A DNA stretch of 64,000 bases. Source: Lepus europaeus. Its lineage: Eukaryota > Chordata > Mammalia > Lagomorpha > Leporidae. Position 1 is the first letter of the stretch; each line of letters starts with the position of its first letter. The position numbers and the translations under genes were made by a program. The DNA is taken from contig NC_084850.1 in NCBI RefSeq assembly GCF_033115175.1, positions 110,343,939 through 110,407,938 of the forward strand, written 5' to 3'. Below the pieces are notes generated by a model, which was given only the letters and a program-made list of their open reading frames with translations, was not told the DNA's origin and ran no database searches. Below, piece after piece: positions 1-13,058 of this stretch.

Positions 1-195
1 CCTATTTTCCTAGGTTGTTTCTTATTGAGTTTTGGTCATTTTTTATATACTCAAGAGGCCATATTTTTTGCATCAGATTCATGCTTTGTAAATTTTTCTT
101 CCAGTCCCTTACTTATCTTTTCCTTCTCTTATCGTTGTCTTACCTAGGAAATCTTTGTGTGACCTAAAGCAAATAATTTCTCCTATTTTTTTCTT

Positions 196-524
196 TTTCT
201 TTTCTTTTCTTTTATTTATTTGACAGGTAGAGTCATGGACAGTGAGAGAGAGAGACAGAGAGAAAGGTCTTCCTTCCGTTGGTTCACTCCCCAAATGGCC
301 GCAATGGCTGGAGCTGAGCCGATCTGAAGCCAGGAGCCAGTGCTTCTTCCTGGCCTCCCACGTGGGTGCAGGGGCACAAGCACTTGAGCCATCCTCCACT
401 GCTCTCCCGGGCCACAGCAGAGAGCTGGACTGGAAGAGGAGCAACCGGGACTAGAACCCGGCGCCCATATGGGATGCCGGCACCACAGGTGGAGGATTAA
501 CCAAGTGAGCCAGGGCGCCGGCCC
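196..524 (-). mobile_element. CSINE, young copy
   Basis: Full-length SINE in reverse (T-rich end first, GCGCCGGCC end last), flanked by a perfect 17-bp target-site duplication TCTCCTATTTTTTTCTT at 179-195 and 525-541. Confidence 0.95.
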
Positions 525-1153
525 TCTCCTATTTTTTTCTTCAAATGTTATTGCTGTATGTTTTACAATAGATCTGTGACTCATATTAAGTCAATATCGT
601 GTGCAAGGTGTGGCTACAAGTTTCTCTTTCTTTCATTCACTCTCGCTCTCGGCTCTCTCCTTCCAGCACCATTTGGTGAAAAGCCTACCCTTTATCCACT
701 CCTTTGTTTTTGAGTCTGTGAAGAATCAGTTCTCCATATATGTGTGGATCTAATTCTGGACTTTCCTATTTTGACAATTTGATCTCTTTGTTTATCTGAC
801 TCCAATACCAGACTGGTTTGATTACTAATGTCTTTATTCTTGAGAGCCAATAATACTAGTTTTCCAACTTTTTTCTTCCTATTTAGAGTTATTTTGGCTA
901 TTCTAAGTCCTTTTGCATTTCCATATGGATTTTACAATCAATGTATCCATTTTTACAAAAAGCCTGCTGGAATTTTGACTTCTTTCTGTAGTTATATATT
1001 TCCATCTAGTCTAATTTTCCTCCTGCCCACAGTACTCCCCTTAACATTTCTTACAGTGTGGGTCTGCTGGCGATTAATTCTTTTAGTTTTTTTTTTTTAA
1101 TGTATAAAAAGTCTTTATTTCACCTTTGCCTTTTGGCTGAATACAGGCTTCTA

Positions 1154-1454
1154 TTTTTTTTTTAAAGATTCATTTTTTATTTGAAAGGCAGTGAGAGCAG
1201 AGAGTGATCTTCCATTCATTGGTTCACTCCCAAAATGACCCCTTTGGCCCAAACCAAATAGTCAGAAACTCCACCTGGGTCTCCCACGTGGGCGGCAGGA
1301 ACCCAGGTACTTAGGCTGCCATTCACTCCTCCCAGGCACGTTAGCAAGAAGTTGGATCAAAAGCACAGAGTAGCCAGGACTCTGAGTTGGCACTTGGATG
1401 TGAGATGCTGGCGTCCCAAGTGGTGGCTTATGCTGCTGGCCACTAAGCCCACCC
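1154..1454 (-). mobile_element. CSINE, old diverged copy
   Basis: Recognisable order of SINE blocks (CTCCCACGTGGG, ...AGCAAGAAGTTGGAT...) but many substitutions. Inserted in the L1 relic. Confidence 0.85.
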
Positions 1455-1844
1455 TTGGATTCTAAATTAATAGCATTTTTTGCCCTTTCAGTACTTTAAA
1501 ATTGTTGTTCTGCTCTCTTCTCACATTTTTCTTTCCAAACACACAAGTCTGTTTGTTGTCTTTATCTTTGTTTGTCTGTACGTAACCTATTCAGCCTCTG
1601 GTGATGTTTAAGATTTCTTCTTCATCATTTATTTTGAACAAATTTATAATGTGCTTTATTGTAGTTTTCTTCTTTTTTATTTATGTGTATGTGTGTGTGC
1701 TTGGAGTTTGTTGAGCTGCTCGGATCTATATGTTTACCGGTTTCATCAAATTTGGGTAATTCTGGCCATATTTCTTCAAATACAGAAATTATTTTAATAC
1801 TATTGTCTGCTAAGTCTAATATTTATTTAATTCTTGGTCACTTT

Positions 1845-2177
1845 TTAAAAAAGCTTTATTTATTTATTTGAAAGTCAGAGTTACGCACAGAGAGAAGGAG
1901 AGGCAGAGAGAGAGAGAGATCTTCCATCTGCTGGTTCACTTCCCAGATGGCTGAAACAGCCAGAGCTGCGCTGATCCGAAGCCAGGAGCCAGGAGCTTCT
2001 TCCGGGTCTCCCACGTGGGTGCGGGAGCCCAAGGACTTGGGCCATCTTCCACTGCTTTCCCAGGCCACAGCAGAGAGCTTGATCAGCAGTGGAGCAGCCA
2101 GGACTCGAAGTGGCGCCCATATGGGATGCCGGCACTGCAAACGGCAGCTTTACCCACTATGCCACAGCACCGGCCCC
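1845..2177 (-). mobile_element. CSINE
   Basis: Full-length, with a 13-bp duplication TCTTGGTCACTTT at 1832-1844 and 2178-2190. It splits an L1 segment. Confidence 0.95.
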
Positions 2178-3267
2178 TCTTGGTCACTTTCCATTGATTG
2201 CTTTTTCTCCTCGATTTTGATTCATCTTCACACTTCTTTGCTTGCATGGTAATTTTTTATAGGATGGCAAACATTTGGAATTTTCCCCTGCTGAATATTA
2301 GATATTTTTCTATTGCTATAGATACTCTTGAGTTTTGCCCTAAGACAAAATTCAAATTCCTTCAAGTATTTCTTTGTAAGACTTGGTAGGTGTACCAGAG
2401 CCATGTTTATTCCAGGGCAAATTACTCCCCACAACTGAGAAAGGATCCTTTTGAGTCTTGCAATCAGTGCCCTTTGAATGATGAGTTTTTCTAGTCTGGT
2501 CGGTGGGAACAGGCACTATTCCTGGACCTGTACGAGCCCCAAGTACTGTCCCCTGTCATCCTTTTGGGTTGTGTTCTGCAGGCTTCAGTAGTTTCCCCAC
2601 CTCTGTGCTCTGATTTCTCCTTTACTGACTAGTCAAGAGTCCATCTGAAGATCTCTGGATCCCCCCGCCCCCCCCCCCACCTTCCGGGTGCTCTGGCCTG
2701 CAAACTCCAGCTGCTTTGTCCCTTCAGCAGTCTTTTCAAATCAGGGATTCAGCTGCAGGGTACATCACAACCTTGAAACTCTTAAGGCACTAAGTTGGGG
2801 GAATCAAAGTGCTCACTTCCTTTGTTTCCAGTCTCTCAGGGACCACTGTTTTTCTTTGCTCCTTTCAAGTGCCTCGAAAACTTGTTTCATATATTTTGTC
2901 TGGTTTTCGGTTGTTTCAGACAGGAAGGCAAATCTAGCCCCTTGTACTGTAATTTCGCTGGAATTGATGTGTCTTATCTATACCTGTTTTAAAACTGAAA
3001 CAGTTTCTATTCAGTTAATCCTTTCCTGGCAAAGGATCTTTTCAATATTACACTATTCTATTCTATTTTATTTTATTTATTTCAATATTATACTATTCTA
3101 ATTTATTTTTGCTGCTGTTATTCCTGAATCTATGTACTTCTAAGTAATGTAGCCTGTATTTTAATTAATGCTTTCAAAGTTGCATGAGTATTCCCCTCAA
3201 TGATTTATGCAAAAAGATATAAATATTCTAATCTAAAGGCTGCCTTTCACTATAGAAAGGTGATCTA

Positions 3268-3540
3268 CTGAGGACAGGCATTGTGACGCACTAGGCTCCT
3301 CATCCCGAATCCGAGTGCCTGGGATCACATCACACCTCTGCTTCTGCTCCACTTTCTTGCAGCAGGTGATGGTGGTGCAAGTACTTGAGTCCCTGCCACC
3401 CATGAGGGAGTCATGGAAGGAGTCTGGGCTCCTGACTTCAGTCTAGCCCAGCACTGGCCATTGCAGGCATTTGGGGAGTAAACCAGCAGATGGAGGATTG
3501 CTCTCTCTGCCTTTCAAGTAGATGAAAATAAATATAAAAC
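3268..3540 (+). mobile_element. CSINE, old copy
   Basis: Diverged plus-strand copy ending in an A-rich tail. Short duplication AGGTGATCT at about 3258-3266 and 3541-3549. Confidence 0.85.
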
Positions 3541-3727
3541 AGGTGATCTGCCATGGATCCTGCTTATTGTAGTGAGTGTGGGTAACATCCCAGTTCCCAG
3601 AGACACTGTCTTCATAGCCAGGGACCAGAGTCTGTGTCTCCACTGGTGAAATTGTCCCCGTTTTTTTTTCCAGGTCCAAAGAAACCTCAAAGGACTTGGA
3701 TGGTCATTAATTGATCAATTACTATTG

Positions 3728-3776
3728 TTTTAAAATTTTATTTATTTTCATTTTATTTGAAAGGCAGAAGGGAGAT

Positions 3777-3828
<52 letters not shown>

Positions 3829-4082
3829 CATCGATCGCCCATCTGCTAGTAAACTCTGTAAATGCCTGCTGTACTTGGGGCTGGGCCAGGCTAAAGCCAG
3901 GAGTCTATGACTCAATCCAGGTTTCCTACATGGATGGCAGGGACCTATATATTTGAGTCATCCCAGGGTGCACACTGGCAGAAAGTTGGGATTGAGAGTG
4001 GAGCCTGGATTCGAACGCAGGCACTCTGATATGGGATGCAGATGTTCCAAGTGGCATCTTAACTACTACACCAAATGCCCAC
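3728..4082 (-). mobile_element. CSINE, old copy with internal AT microsatellite
   Basis: Diverged minus-strand SINE. Its usual CT/GA-rich part is replaced by an (AT)n array at 3781-3825. Confidence 0.85.
3781..3825. repeat. (AT)22 microsatellite
   Basis: Uninterrupted alternating AT over 45 bp inside a SINE. Likely length-polymorphic. Confidence 0.95.
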
Positions 4083-4392
4083 TTCAAATCACTGGATTAT
4101 ATCAAAGTGGTTCTGTGGGTCTTTAGAAGCATCTAATCCCATTCTTATCATTTTGTAGGTGAGCAAATAGAGGTATTGAAGCATTTAAGAAATACATAAG
4201 ACTCCCAGGGAAGTCTGAGATCTAAGCTGAGATGTAGGGCTCTGGATTCTAACCCTGGCAGGGCTTCTTCCACTTATATGGCACTAGACATGACCATACT
4301 AGTGCAATAGTAACAGTAGCCCTCATGGGACATTTCTGGGACACCATTATTACTGATTGAAATTTCATTTCTCCTCCTTAATGTCACACTAC

Positions 4393-4734
4393 CTTTTTTT
4401 TTTTTTTTGACAGGCAGAGTGGACAGTGAGAGAGAGACAGAGAGAAAGGTCTTCCTTTTGCCATTGGTTCACCCTCCAATGGCCGCCGCGGTAGGCACGC
4501 TGCGGCCGGCGCATCGTGCTGATCCAATGGCAGGAGCCAGGTGTTTCTCCTGGTCTCCCATGGGGTGCAGGGCCCAAGGACTTGGGCCATCCTCCACTGC
4601 ACTCCCTGGCCACAGCAGAGAGCTGGCCTGGAAGAGGGGCAACCGGGACAGGATCGGTGCCCCGACCGGGACTAGAACCCGGTGTGCCGGCGCCGCAAGG
4701 CAGAGGATTAGCCTAGTGAGCCGCGGCGCCGGCC
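4393..4734 (-). mobile_element. CSINE2-type, young copy
   Basis: GC-rich young subfamily (ends GCCGCGGCGCCGGCC, tail read as TTTTGACAGGCAGAG). 8-bp duplication CACACTAC at 4385-4392 and 4735-4742. Confidence 0.95.
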
Positions 4735-4919
4735 CACACTACTTCTTGCATTGGAGATTAGGATGTTCTAATGTGAGAGTAAAAGAATGAGGCATTTCCT
4801 GTACCAAAGCAAAGTACTTTAGGAAACTAATCATTGGTGAAAAATGAGTTTGGAATATCCCATAAGCATTTAATTTGGGAGCTACAAGTTCTGAAGGTAG
4901 GTTTTCTTTTATCCTTCCA

Positions 4920-5700
4920 TTTTCCATTTGTGTAATTGACAAATAAAAGCTATAAAGATGCACAATGTGTTTTGATATATCCATACATTATGAAATATCA
5001 TATCAGGCTAATTAACATATTCATCACCTCACATACTTCTTTTGTCTGTGTGGTGAGAACACTAAGATCTGCTCTCTTAACAAAGTTCAAGTATACATTA
5101 TTAATTTTAATCATCATGCTATATATTAGGTCTCCAGAAAGTTTGCAACCTTTTACCAAAATTATCCTTTTTTCCCCTACTCCTCTACCCCTAACACCAT
5201 TCTACTCTGTGTTTCTATGAGTTTGCCTTCTTTGGATTCTACATATAAGTGAGATCATGCACTCAGAAGTTGTCTTTTGGGTATCTGCCTTATTTCGCTT
5301 AGTATAAAGTACTCTAGTTCCAGCCAGATTATTGCAATAAACAAAAATTTCATTCTTTTTTATGAATGAATGATATTCCACTGAGTATACATACCACATT
5401 TTCTTTATCCCTTCATCCATTGATACTTAGGTTAATTTCATATCTTGACTATTGTGAAAAATTGTGCAGTCAACAGGCAAGTGTAGATATCACTTCAACT
5501 CACTGATTTCATTTCCTTTGGATGCACACCAGGATGCGGGATAGCTGAGTCATGGGGTAGTTGTACTGTTACTTTTTGAGGAACCTCAATACTGCTGTTC
5601 TCCATAAAGGCTGAACCAAATTACATCCCCACCAACAACATACAAGGGTACCCTTTTCTCCACATCCTCAACAACAATTACCACTTCAACTTTTGATATC
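4920..5700 (-). mobile_element. Ancient L1 3' end
   Basis: The L1 3' terminus, read on the minus strand, starts near 4920. The reverse strand carries an ORF2 C-terminal-like stretch (KKMWYVYSVEYHSFIKKNE, near 5400-5340) and the usual GTGTTCTCACCACACA-type 3' region. Degenerate. Confidence 0.85.
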
Positions 5701-7930
5701 ACCTTACACTCTTTAAGTTTTGTTGAGATTCAAAGTATATAAACTATACAAATCTTAGGTTAGAGTGAGAAATTTCTGATGAATTTTTACTGTGTATACA
5801 ACCATGTAACACAGGTCAAGGAAAAGATTATGGAAAGTATTCCAGAAAGCTTACTCATGTCCGTTCTGCCTATATAATACCACTGTGACTTTTACAGCTG
5901 TTGATTAATCTGTCCTTGAATTTCATATTAATGGAATAATATACTCTTTTGCATATTCTTTCACTCAGTTTATCTAAAAGGTTCATCCATGTTATTGTGT
6001 GAAACAATAGTAAGTGTGTCATTTCTGATTTTATGAATATATCACAGTTTACCCACAGTCCTCTGATGTATGCTTGAGTTGATTCTGGTTTGGGGCTGTT
6101 GTGAATAAAGCTGCTATTGATATTCTTCTAAGAGTGTTTTAAGGAACATATGCACTCAAAATATTGACATACATACCTAGGAAGTTCTAAACCATATCTT
6201 AAAGTTCTTAGTATGTACATGTTAACACTGTTCATGATTAATTTTGTATATCCAATTGACCTTCTAATTCTCAAGTGTTACCCTAGCTACCACCAAGCAG
6301 AGGACACCACTCTTGGCCTCCCTTTCTTCCCCCCAAAGGAAAGTCATTTGTCCTGGAAGGCTATCAAGAATTAGGAGAGCTAACAGCAGAAGGGCCCTTG
6401 CACATGTTCCTTGGAGGGTTTGGAATGGAGCACTGGTTCTCTTTCCCCTGAGTGGGGTTGATGATAGCAGACAATCCCTAGAATATGCTGGGCTGGAGGC
6501 AGATTTGTTGTTTTCAGGGGTGGAAAAGAAAAAAAAATTTTGATTTTCTCTAGCTGAACAAGTTATTGAGAAACATCAAACCAGATGAAATGCAACAGGA
6601 CATCAAAGTGCCTTTGCTTGCTAGGAAGAGCACCTTGTCAGGATAGGTAAGGGGACCTGAAGAACTCTGGCCTCCTGATTATGATTGCTTTCCTATTTGA
6701 AGATATGAAACACCAGGGCTGGCTCCAGTTCACAGTGGGCAGAAGATAGTGCTGAATTTGGATCATTGTCCCTGTAGTGGCCAATAACTTTTATACCAAG
6801 TTTGCAGTTTTATGAAAAAGTGACAAGGTGTTGATGTGGAGGGCAGCAGATATGACTGATTGTCACCTTCCTGTCTCTCTAGATTACTTTTTGATTTACA
6901 GACGTTTCAAGCTTTAAATAACCTGTCCCCCAGATCTCATGGGACTCTCCAGGGAAGGGTACATTTAACCGCAGTGTCCACCCCAGCCCTGGGAAGTTAT
7001 TAATGACCCTTTCTCTTTTTCCCACAAAACTCTTTGGGGTCAGATGGCTAGGCTGCTGGTTGAAGGCAAAGGGGTGTGCTTGTGAATAGAGTTGGAATAT
7101 GATGGGTCACGCTTAGGCTTTCCTGGTAGAAGTGTACTTTTCTTTACAATCTCATTTTTAGGAGACGACAGAGGTAAGAGAAGGTTGTATTGATGATATT
7201 GGAGGTGGACATAGCTACCAGCCTTAGGCCAACAGCTCAGACTTCATCAAAGGATTTCAGCTATGCCCTAGAAACTAGGCTGTGGCTGACTGTCAGTTCG
7301 GAGGAATGCTCTGGTCCCTGGAAGGTCCCTCCCAGCATGGTCCATTAGCACAAGTACATTCTGTAGGCTGCTAGTAGGACCTGTCTTTATAGAAGGCTTG
7401 TGAAGAAAAGCTACTGGTGGACTGGACCATGGGATCTGAGAATGTGTTATGTTAAAAGAATTTGTTTAATCATATTTTATCACCAACTTACAATCTTAAA
7501 GCTGTCATGGCTTCATTTTTGTTAATTTTCCATTGGCAGTATTACCTAATACCTTAGTTTTATGTTTCTGTCTTCTCTTATTCACTACAACCCATGCCAG
7601 GAAAAATGTTATATTAAGAAATCTCTGTTTATGAGTTTCATTTTTTTATGTAATTTAAAGTTAAAAGTTGAACAAAGCTACAGCTGGCCCAGCCTTGTAC
7701 CTGTCTTTGTGGCCAGGTCCTCTTCCTCCAAAGTATTTCCCCTCTCAAAAAAAAATTCCCGAATTCTTACATTCTGAATCAAGAAATAAACATTTGGAAG
7801 AACAAGCAATGTTTACTCCCAAAGATTGATATGGTTGACATCGAATTATTTGGAGGTGGGAATATTTTTATAAAGTTTATTGATATCTGAATCTGTTTTA
7901 GTAGATGTGAAAGCAATAGTGCAAGATAGG

Positions 7931-8186
7931 TTTTAATTTAGTGACTAAGACATCAGTTAAGATGCCTGCATCTCATATCAAAGCTATCTCAGTTGGAGTT
8001 TGGCCTCACCTTTCAATACCAGATTTCCACTACAGCAGACACTAGGCGGCAGCAGGTGATGGCTTAAGTAGTTGGGTTCCTGCCACCCATTTGGGAGACC
8101 TGGAATGAGTTAGCTGGCTCCCAGCTTTGGTCCTGCCCCTAGTCCCAGTTCTTGTTTGTATTTGAGCAGTGATCCAGCAGAAGGGA

Positions 8187-8235
<49 letters not shown>

Positions 8236-8253
8236 TTTTCAAGTTATAAAACG
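7931..8253 (+). mobile_element. CSINE, old copy with long CT run
   Basis: Diverged plus-strand SINE. Its CT segment has expanded to a (TC)n array at about 8189-8233. Confidence 0.85.
8189..8233. repeat. (TC)22 microsatellite
   Basis: Uninterrupted TC repeat of about 45 bp inside the SINE. Confidence 0.95.
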
Positions 8254-9768
8254 GTGTTACTGTCTCCCCTCCTGCACCATGCCTTCCATTTTCATCCCTA
8301 TGGGAGCACACCTTCCTTATAACCGTAAAAGGGATGAAGACGCTAGAATTGTAAAGGAAAATCCTCAAACCAGTTCCCCAATTCCTATATAACAAGGATC
8401 TTATGCTGTTTAAATTAATTTAGAAAGAGTCAAATAAAGATGAAGGTTGTGGGAAGATTAAAGTTCTTAATTCAAAACATTTTCATGGAGAAAGGTTATT
8501 TGGGGACAAAAAGTCAGGTTTTGGTTTTCCTGTCTCTTGCTTTTAAGAGACACAAGAATCTTTGAAATGCCATTATTACAAGTAACTGAGTGGATATAGA
8601 ACCCCTCATAGTAGCTTATTTCTAAGTGGATCAGCCATTCCATGTTTACCCATTGATCATGTGTGTATTGGGAGACAAGCAATGGGTGTTTCCATGGTTA
8701 ATCTGTGTGAAATGGAACTCACATGTGGAGTAGGAATTCCAGCTCTGCAATGCAGCTCATTCTGGCATTTTCAGTTGTCATGGCTACTGGGTTTGGAAGA
8801 TCACGACTCCTGGAAAGTCAGTACCTTCATCTAGGAAATGAAAAGAACACCTTCCCTCTCAGCTTCAATTTCTTGCTTGTTACGATGAGCATGCGTGCAT
8901 GAACCATAACCAAAAATGCATTGCAGTCTGCTTTTTGAGCAAGGAGATAGCACTTCACACACATCTTCTGCTACCTCAGTTCCACTTATGTCTCCGTTAA
9001 AATGGCTTTGGGACCATGGAGAATTTAACATATTGGAATTTTCAAAGCAGGGTCTATACTTACCCATTTCCATGATTCAGTTTTCATTAAAAAAATTGGA
9101 AGTGCCTAATGCAGACTGAAGTTTTTGAACAATATTTCTGGAAGACAGAGCGGGCGGAAGGGGGAAGGAACATCCGAACCTGAACCCTCACCCAAAGGTG
9201 TCCTCTTGAGTGTTCAGTCACATCCTCCCCTCCCCCAACAATCCCCTGCTGTTTTATGATTTAATGAATGTATAAGGCCATTCTGTTTTTTGCTTTCAGC
9301 AGTTTTGAGCTAGCCTTGAGGCTTCCTTCCCTGAAGGAATTTTATAGATAAATTAGTGCATACATACAATTATATAAAATGAATTTAAACTGAACAAGGT
9401 GAGTAGCAGGCAGGCTAGTCTTTCTGTTTCTACGGAGTTCATCCTTGCTGAAGAGAGAAAACCGCTGCACATAAATGAAAACTCTCTGCTGTCTAAACCA
9501 GGGGATGAATGATGCCATCAACTGGAAAGGAATTCTCAATACCCTTGACATTTGCCCCACCCACTTACAAGAATAGCCATTCTCTATTCATTCTGGACCG
9601 GCTCTCATATACAAGGGAGGTGTGGGTCGAGGTGAGAGAAGTCACCTTTGCCCATTAGCACAAGCTTCTAGATGATGAACTTACACTATAAACCTGGTTT
9701 TTCAAATGGCCAAGCAGCCCACATTTTTAGGGCACCAATTACATTAGGGCTCGGTCTATAGCCTAAAT

Positions 9769-10075
9769 CAGTGTTCTCAAACTTGGCTGCACCTCAGAAT
9801 CCTCTGGGGAGCTTTAAAAACCCTAATGCCTCTTCTATCCCTTACCTCCCAGGTGACTCCCAAGTACAGCTGAGTTTGGAAACTAGGGGCCTAAATCCAC
9901 AATCAGTATTTCTGAAATTTTTGTGAATATGAATCGCCTGAAAATCTCATAAAAGATATGGCTTCTGATTCAGCTTCTGGGCAGAACCTGAGGTTCTGCA
10001 ATTCTAGCAAGCTCCAAGGTGAACCCCACACTGCTGATTCAGACCACATTTTGTGGAACTCTGATTCCTCTCATT
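9769..10075. mobile_element. Two adjacent MER5-like hAT remnants
   Basis: 9769-9893 carries the TTCTCAAACTTGGCTGCAC...CTCTGGGGAGCTTT pattern. 9898-10075 carries CTGATTCAG...ACCTGAGGTTCTGCAATTCTAGCAAGC and ends near a CCACATTTTGTGGAACT block. Both match the layout of mammalian MER5-type non-autonomous hAT elements and are strongly decayed. Confidence 0.65.
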
Positions 10076-10160
10076 AGCATCATAATCTAACTCAGCGATT
10101 TTTAAGCCTTTTTGTTTAAGCTAAGAAACCCCTTTCTCAACTCCAGTCTCCCGATAAAGC

Positions 10161-10177
10161 CATATATATATTTGTAT

Positions 10178-10209
<32 letters not shown>
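10161..10209. repeat. Compound TA/CA microsatellite
   Basis: ATATATATA, then a (CA)n run, then (TA)n, directly against the MITE that follows. Confidence 0.9.
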
Positions 10210-10210
10210 G

Positions 10211-10338
10211 AAGGGTCTTCAAAAAGTTTGTGGAAAATGTGTATGATGGAAAAACTATGTGTGAGTTTCAAAAATGTTTGCATGCAAATAAACTGATATT
10301 TTGATTCCATTTTCCATGAACTTTTTAAAGTACCCTCA
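10211..10338. mobile_element. Mariner-like MITE with terminal inverted repeats
   Basis: About 128 bp. The left end (10213-10237, GGGTCTTCAAAAAGTTTGTGG...) pairs with the right end (10310-10335, whose complement starts GGGTACTTTAAAAAGTTCATGG). The length and motif fit the MARNA-type mariner MITE of mammals. No coding capacity. Confidence 0.75.
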
Positions 10339-11223
10339 TACAAGTAGCCCTTGGGATGCCACAAAGCTAACCAACCACGATTGTAGCATGTGCATGGCAC
10401 GCCATGGACACTGTTGCATCCTTCTGCCTCAAGTTAACACTTCTTTAAAAGATAATATTTACAAGTGGCAATGAATTTCTGGAAGTTCTTCAGGGTCCTA
10501 ATTTGCTTGCCTAACCATAAGTGTCTGGTTTCTTCACCAACAGCTACTGTACCCACATTACTCCACCCAAAGCCTTAGTTATGTATAAATCTGACTTCAG
10601 TCCACCTTTAAATTAAGTCAGGTGAGATGACACCAGAGAGTGAATACCCAGATTCATGACCCAGTGCAAATATAAAAGTTCTATTGTTAAAGTAGCATTA
10701 CCTGGGCCATCTGTTTTCATTTTCTTCCTAAAGCTTACCAGTAACTAACCTTAACCATTCATACATTTTTTTATCTGCTTACTTCTAGGAAAATTAGTTC
10801 CATAGGGCAAGGGTCTGTCCCATCTTGTTACCACTATAGCTTCACACACAGAACACACACCGAACAATGCCTGGCATCTACTGTTTATCAGATACCTATG
10901 GAATGGTAACAAAGAAAATCTACCAGAAATTCTCATTTCTTTTCATCCAAACCAGACTGATTTGGACCTTTCCTCAATTTGAATCCAAGTTGATCTCACC
11001 ATCACCACCACTCTGGGTTTCTCTCCTACTTTCAGCCTTGTGGTTTTTAGCAGCCTAACTGTACACATATTACAGCTTCAGTGGTATCTAGAGTTCTGAG
11101 GATGGAAGCCATTGCCAAATGCATGGTCATTGAAGCAACAGGGATGGATAAAATTGCCCAGGAAAAGAGCATAGAGACCACCTACATCTGAGCCCTCATG
11201 GATTCGATGTTTAAAGAAAGTTG

Positions 11224-11553
11224 TGGCCAGCGCCGTGGCTCAACTGGCTAATCCTCCGCCTGCGGCGCCAGCACACCGGGTTCTAGTCCCGGTCAGGGCG
11301 CCGGATTCTGTCCCGGTTGCCCCTCTTCCAGGCCAGCTCTCTGCTGTGGCCAGGGAGTGCAGTGGAGGATGGCCCAAGTGCTTGGGCCCTGCACCCCATG
11401 GGAGACCAGGAGAAGCACCTGGCTCCTGGCTTCGGATCAGCATGATGTGCCGGCCGCAGCGGCCATTGGAGGGTGAACCAACGGCAAAGGAAGACCTTTA
11501 TCTTTGTCTCTCTCTCACACTGTCCACTCTGCCTGTCAAAAAAAAGAAAAAAG
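11224..11553 (+). mobile_element. CSINE2-type, young copy
   Basis: Near-consensus head, CACACCGGGTTCTAGTCCCGG block and CACTGTCCACTCTGCCTGTC tail. Probable short duplication AAGTTGT/AAGGTTGT. Confidence 0.93.
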
Positions 11554-12219
11554 GTTGTTTCCTATGCTTTGCCATACCTTCCAGAGATTGTCGCCACCTC
11601 CCATCCCACAGACCTACACAATGAGGATATCTTACTATTCTGGAGAGAGCTTTGGACATATTTATTAGTTTATTGATATTCGCTTACAATGTAATCTCTT
11701 TGCTATCAAAGAAGTTACAAATAAAACAACCCTACCACTCCATTTCTTTCTGTATCAACCACCACTTAAAAGAATTAATGTTCATGAAGTAAAGATAATG
11801 GAAGCAAGAGAAAAATTACATACCAAATATATTTTAATAATTTTTTGAAATTAAGGGCCATTTTTACCAAGAAATGTATAGTAGTACAGAACTTAGATAA
11901 CTACTAGATTCTTTGCAAGAGAAAGTACAAATTCAGAAATAAGAAAATCTTCAAAGATAATAGAAAAATAGCTTTGATGTTTTTGAAAACTTGCAGCATT
12001 TGATTTTGCTCACCTTCTGGACTTCTGATGAGAAACATTTGAGAAAATGCCAGAAAAAAAAACCTTGGCTGACCATAAAAGAAATGAAAAACACCAAGAT
12101 CAATGAGATTGGGGTATAAACTTACTTGTAAAATGAACTTGTTTCTTAGTTTAGTTGCTATTCTCTGTTAACCATGGGAGCCATTCATTAAGTCCCAATG
12201 GTATGGAAATAAAATATAG

Positions 12220-12714
12220 TTGTGGCGGGCTGCCTCCAAGACAATTTCCAATGATTCCAGCCTCCAGTGTACTGTTTACACCCTTGTGTCATCCTCTCTC
12301 CTTATGCATGGGCTCGACTTACTCAGTGACTCCTAACAGAACATTTACACAAGTGATGCCATGTCACTTCTGAGAGCAGCTTATAAAATAGTGGCTTCTG
12401 TCTTGTACATTCTCTCTTTGATCAGCTCGTCTTGGAGCAAGCCAGCTGCCAATTCAGGAGGCATCAGTCTGCAGAGGCCCGCATGGCAAGAGATGAAGGC
12501 CTGTCAACAACCAACAGAACGAGCTCAAAAGCTGACTCTCCCCAAGTGTAGCCTTCAGAGGGAACTACAGCCCTTCCCAATGGCTTCACTGTAACCCCAT
12601 GAGAGAACTTGAGAGCCAGAAGCACCCAGCGTAGCCTTACCTGGATGCCTGTGACTGCTATTTTAAGCTGCTAACTGATGCAGGTAGTTTGTTATAAAGC
12701 AACACTTAACTACT
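12220..12714 (+). mobile_element. MLT1-like LTR relic of an ancient ERVL-MaLR retroelement
   Basis: A solitary decayed LTR. It keeps family landmarks in order: a CCTCCAAGACAATTTCC start region, GCAAGCCAGCTGCCAATTC, CCCCATGAGAGAACTTGAG, a CCAGAAGCACCCAGC block, then TTTTAAGCTGCTAACT and the AGCAACACTTAACTAC end. No internal genes. Immediately followed by a SINE. Confidence 0.7.
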
Positions 12715-12737
12715 ATCATTGTGTTCATACAAGATAC

Positions 12738-13058
12738 ATACTTGGGCGTAGTAGGTAAAGTTGCCATTTGCAACGCTGGCATCCTGCACCAATTCGAGTC
12801 CCAGCTGCTCCACTTCTGATCCAGCTCCCCGCTAATGGCCTGGAAAAAGCAGCAGAAAATGGCCCACATCCTTGGGACTCTATCAAGCACGTGGGAGACC
12901 TGGATGATGTTCCTGGCTCCTGGCGTGGGCCTGGCCCCACCCTGGCTGTTGTGGCCATCTAGGGAGTGAACCAGTAGATGGAAGATCTCTCTCTTTCTGT
13001 GCCTCCCTCTCTCTGTGTAACTCTTATTTTCAAATAAATAAATCTTTAAAAAAAAAAC
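12738..13058 (+). mobile_element. CSINE
   Basis: Plus-strand copy with TTCGAGTCCCAGCTGC and a TTTCAAATAAATAAATC tail. It abuts the LTR relic end. Confidence 0.92.

Larger units (their letters stand above)
1..2640 (-). mobile_element. Ancient L1 relic(s), interrupted by three SINEs
   Basis: L1-like sequence read on the minus strand, in pieces 1-195, 525-1153, 1455-1844 and 2178 to about 2640. The first two resemble ORF2-region sequence. The later pieces resemble the segment often seen at L1 5' ends, with a TGTGGGTCTGCTGG stretch and a GGTGGGAACAGGCACTATTC stretch. It may be one element or two. Heavily decayed, with no coding capacity. Confidence 0.7.

Noticed and set aside
109-584. Overlapping open frames of 70 to 122 codons, repeated in similar form at many sites (e.g. 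16318-16828, 25401-25771, 27361-27717)
   Set aside because: They are translations of CSINE copies in various frames; the recurring peptides reflect the repeat, not genes.
3781-3825. Regular repeat array that might suggest CRISPR
   Set aside because: Simple AT dinucleotide microsatellite in a mammalian SINE; no spacers.
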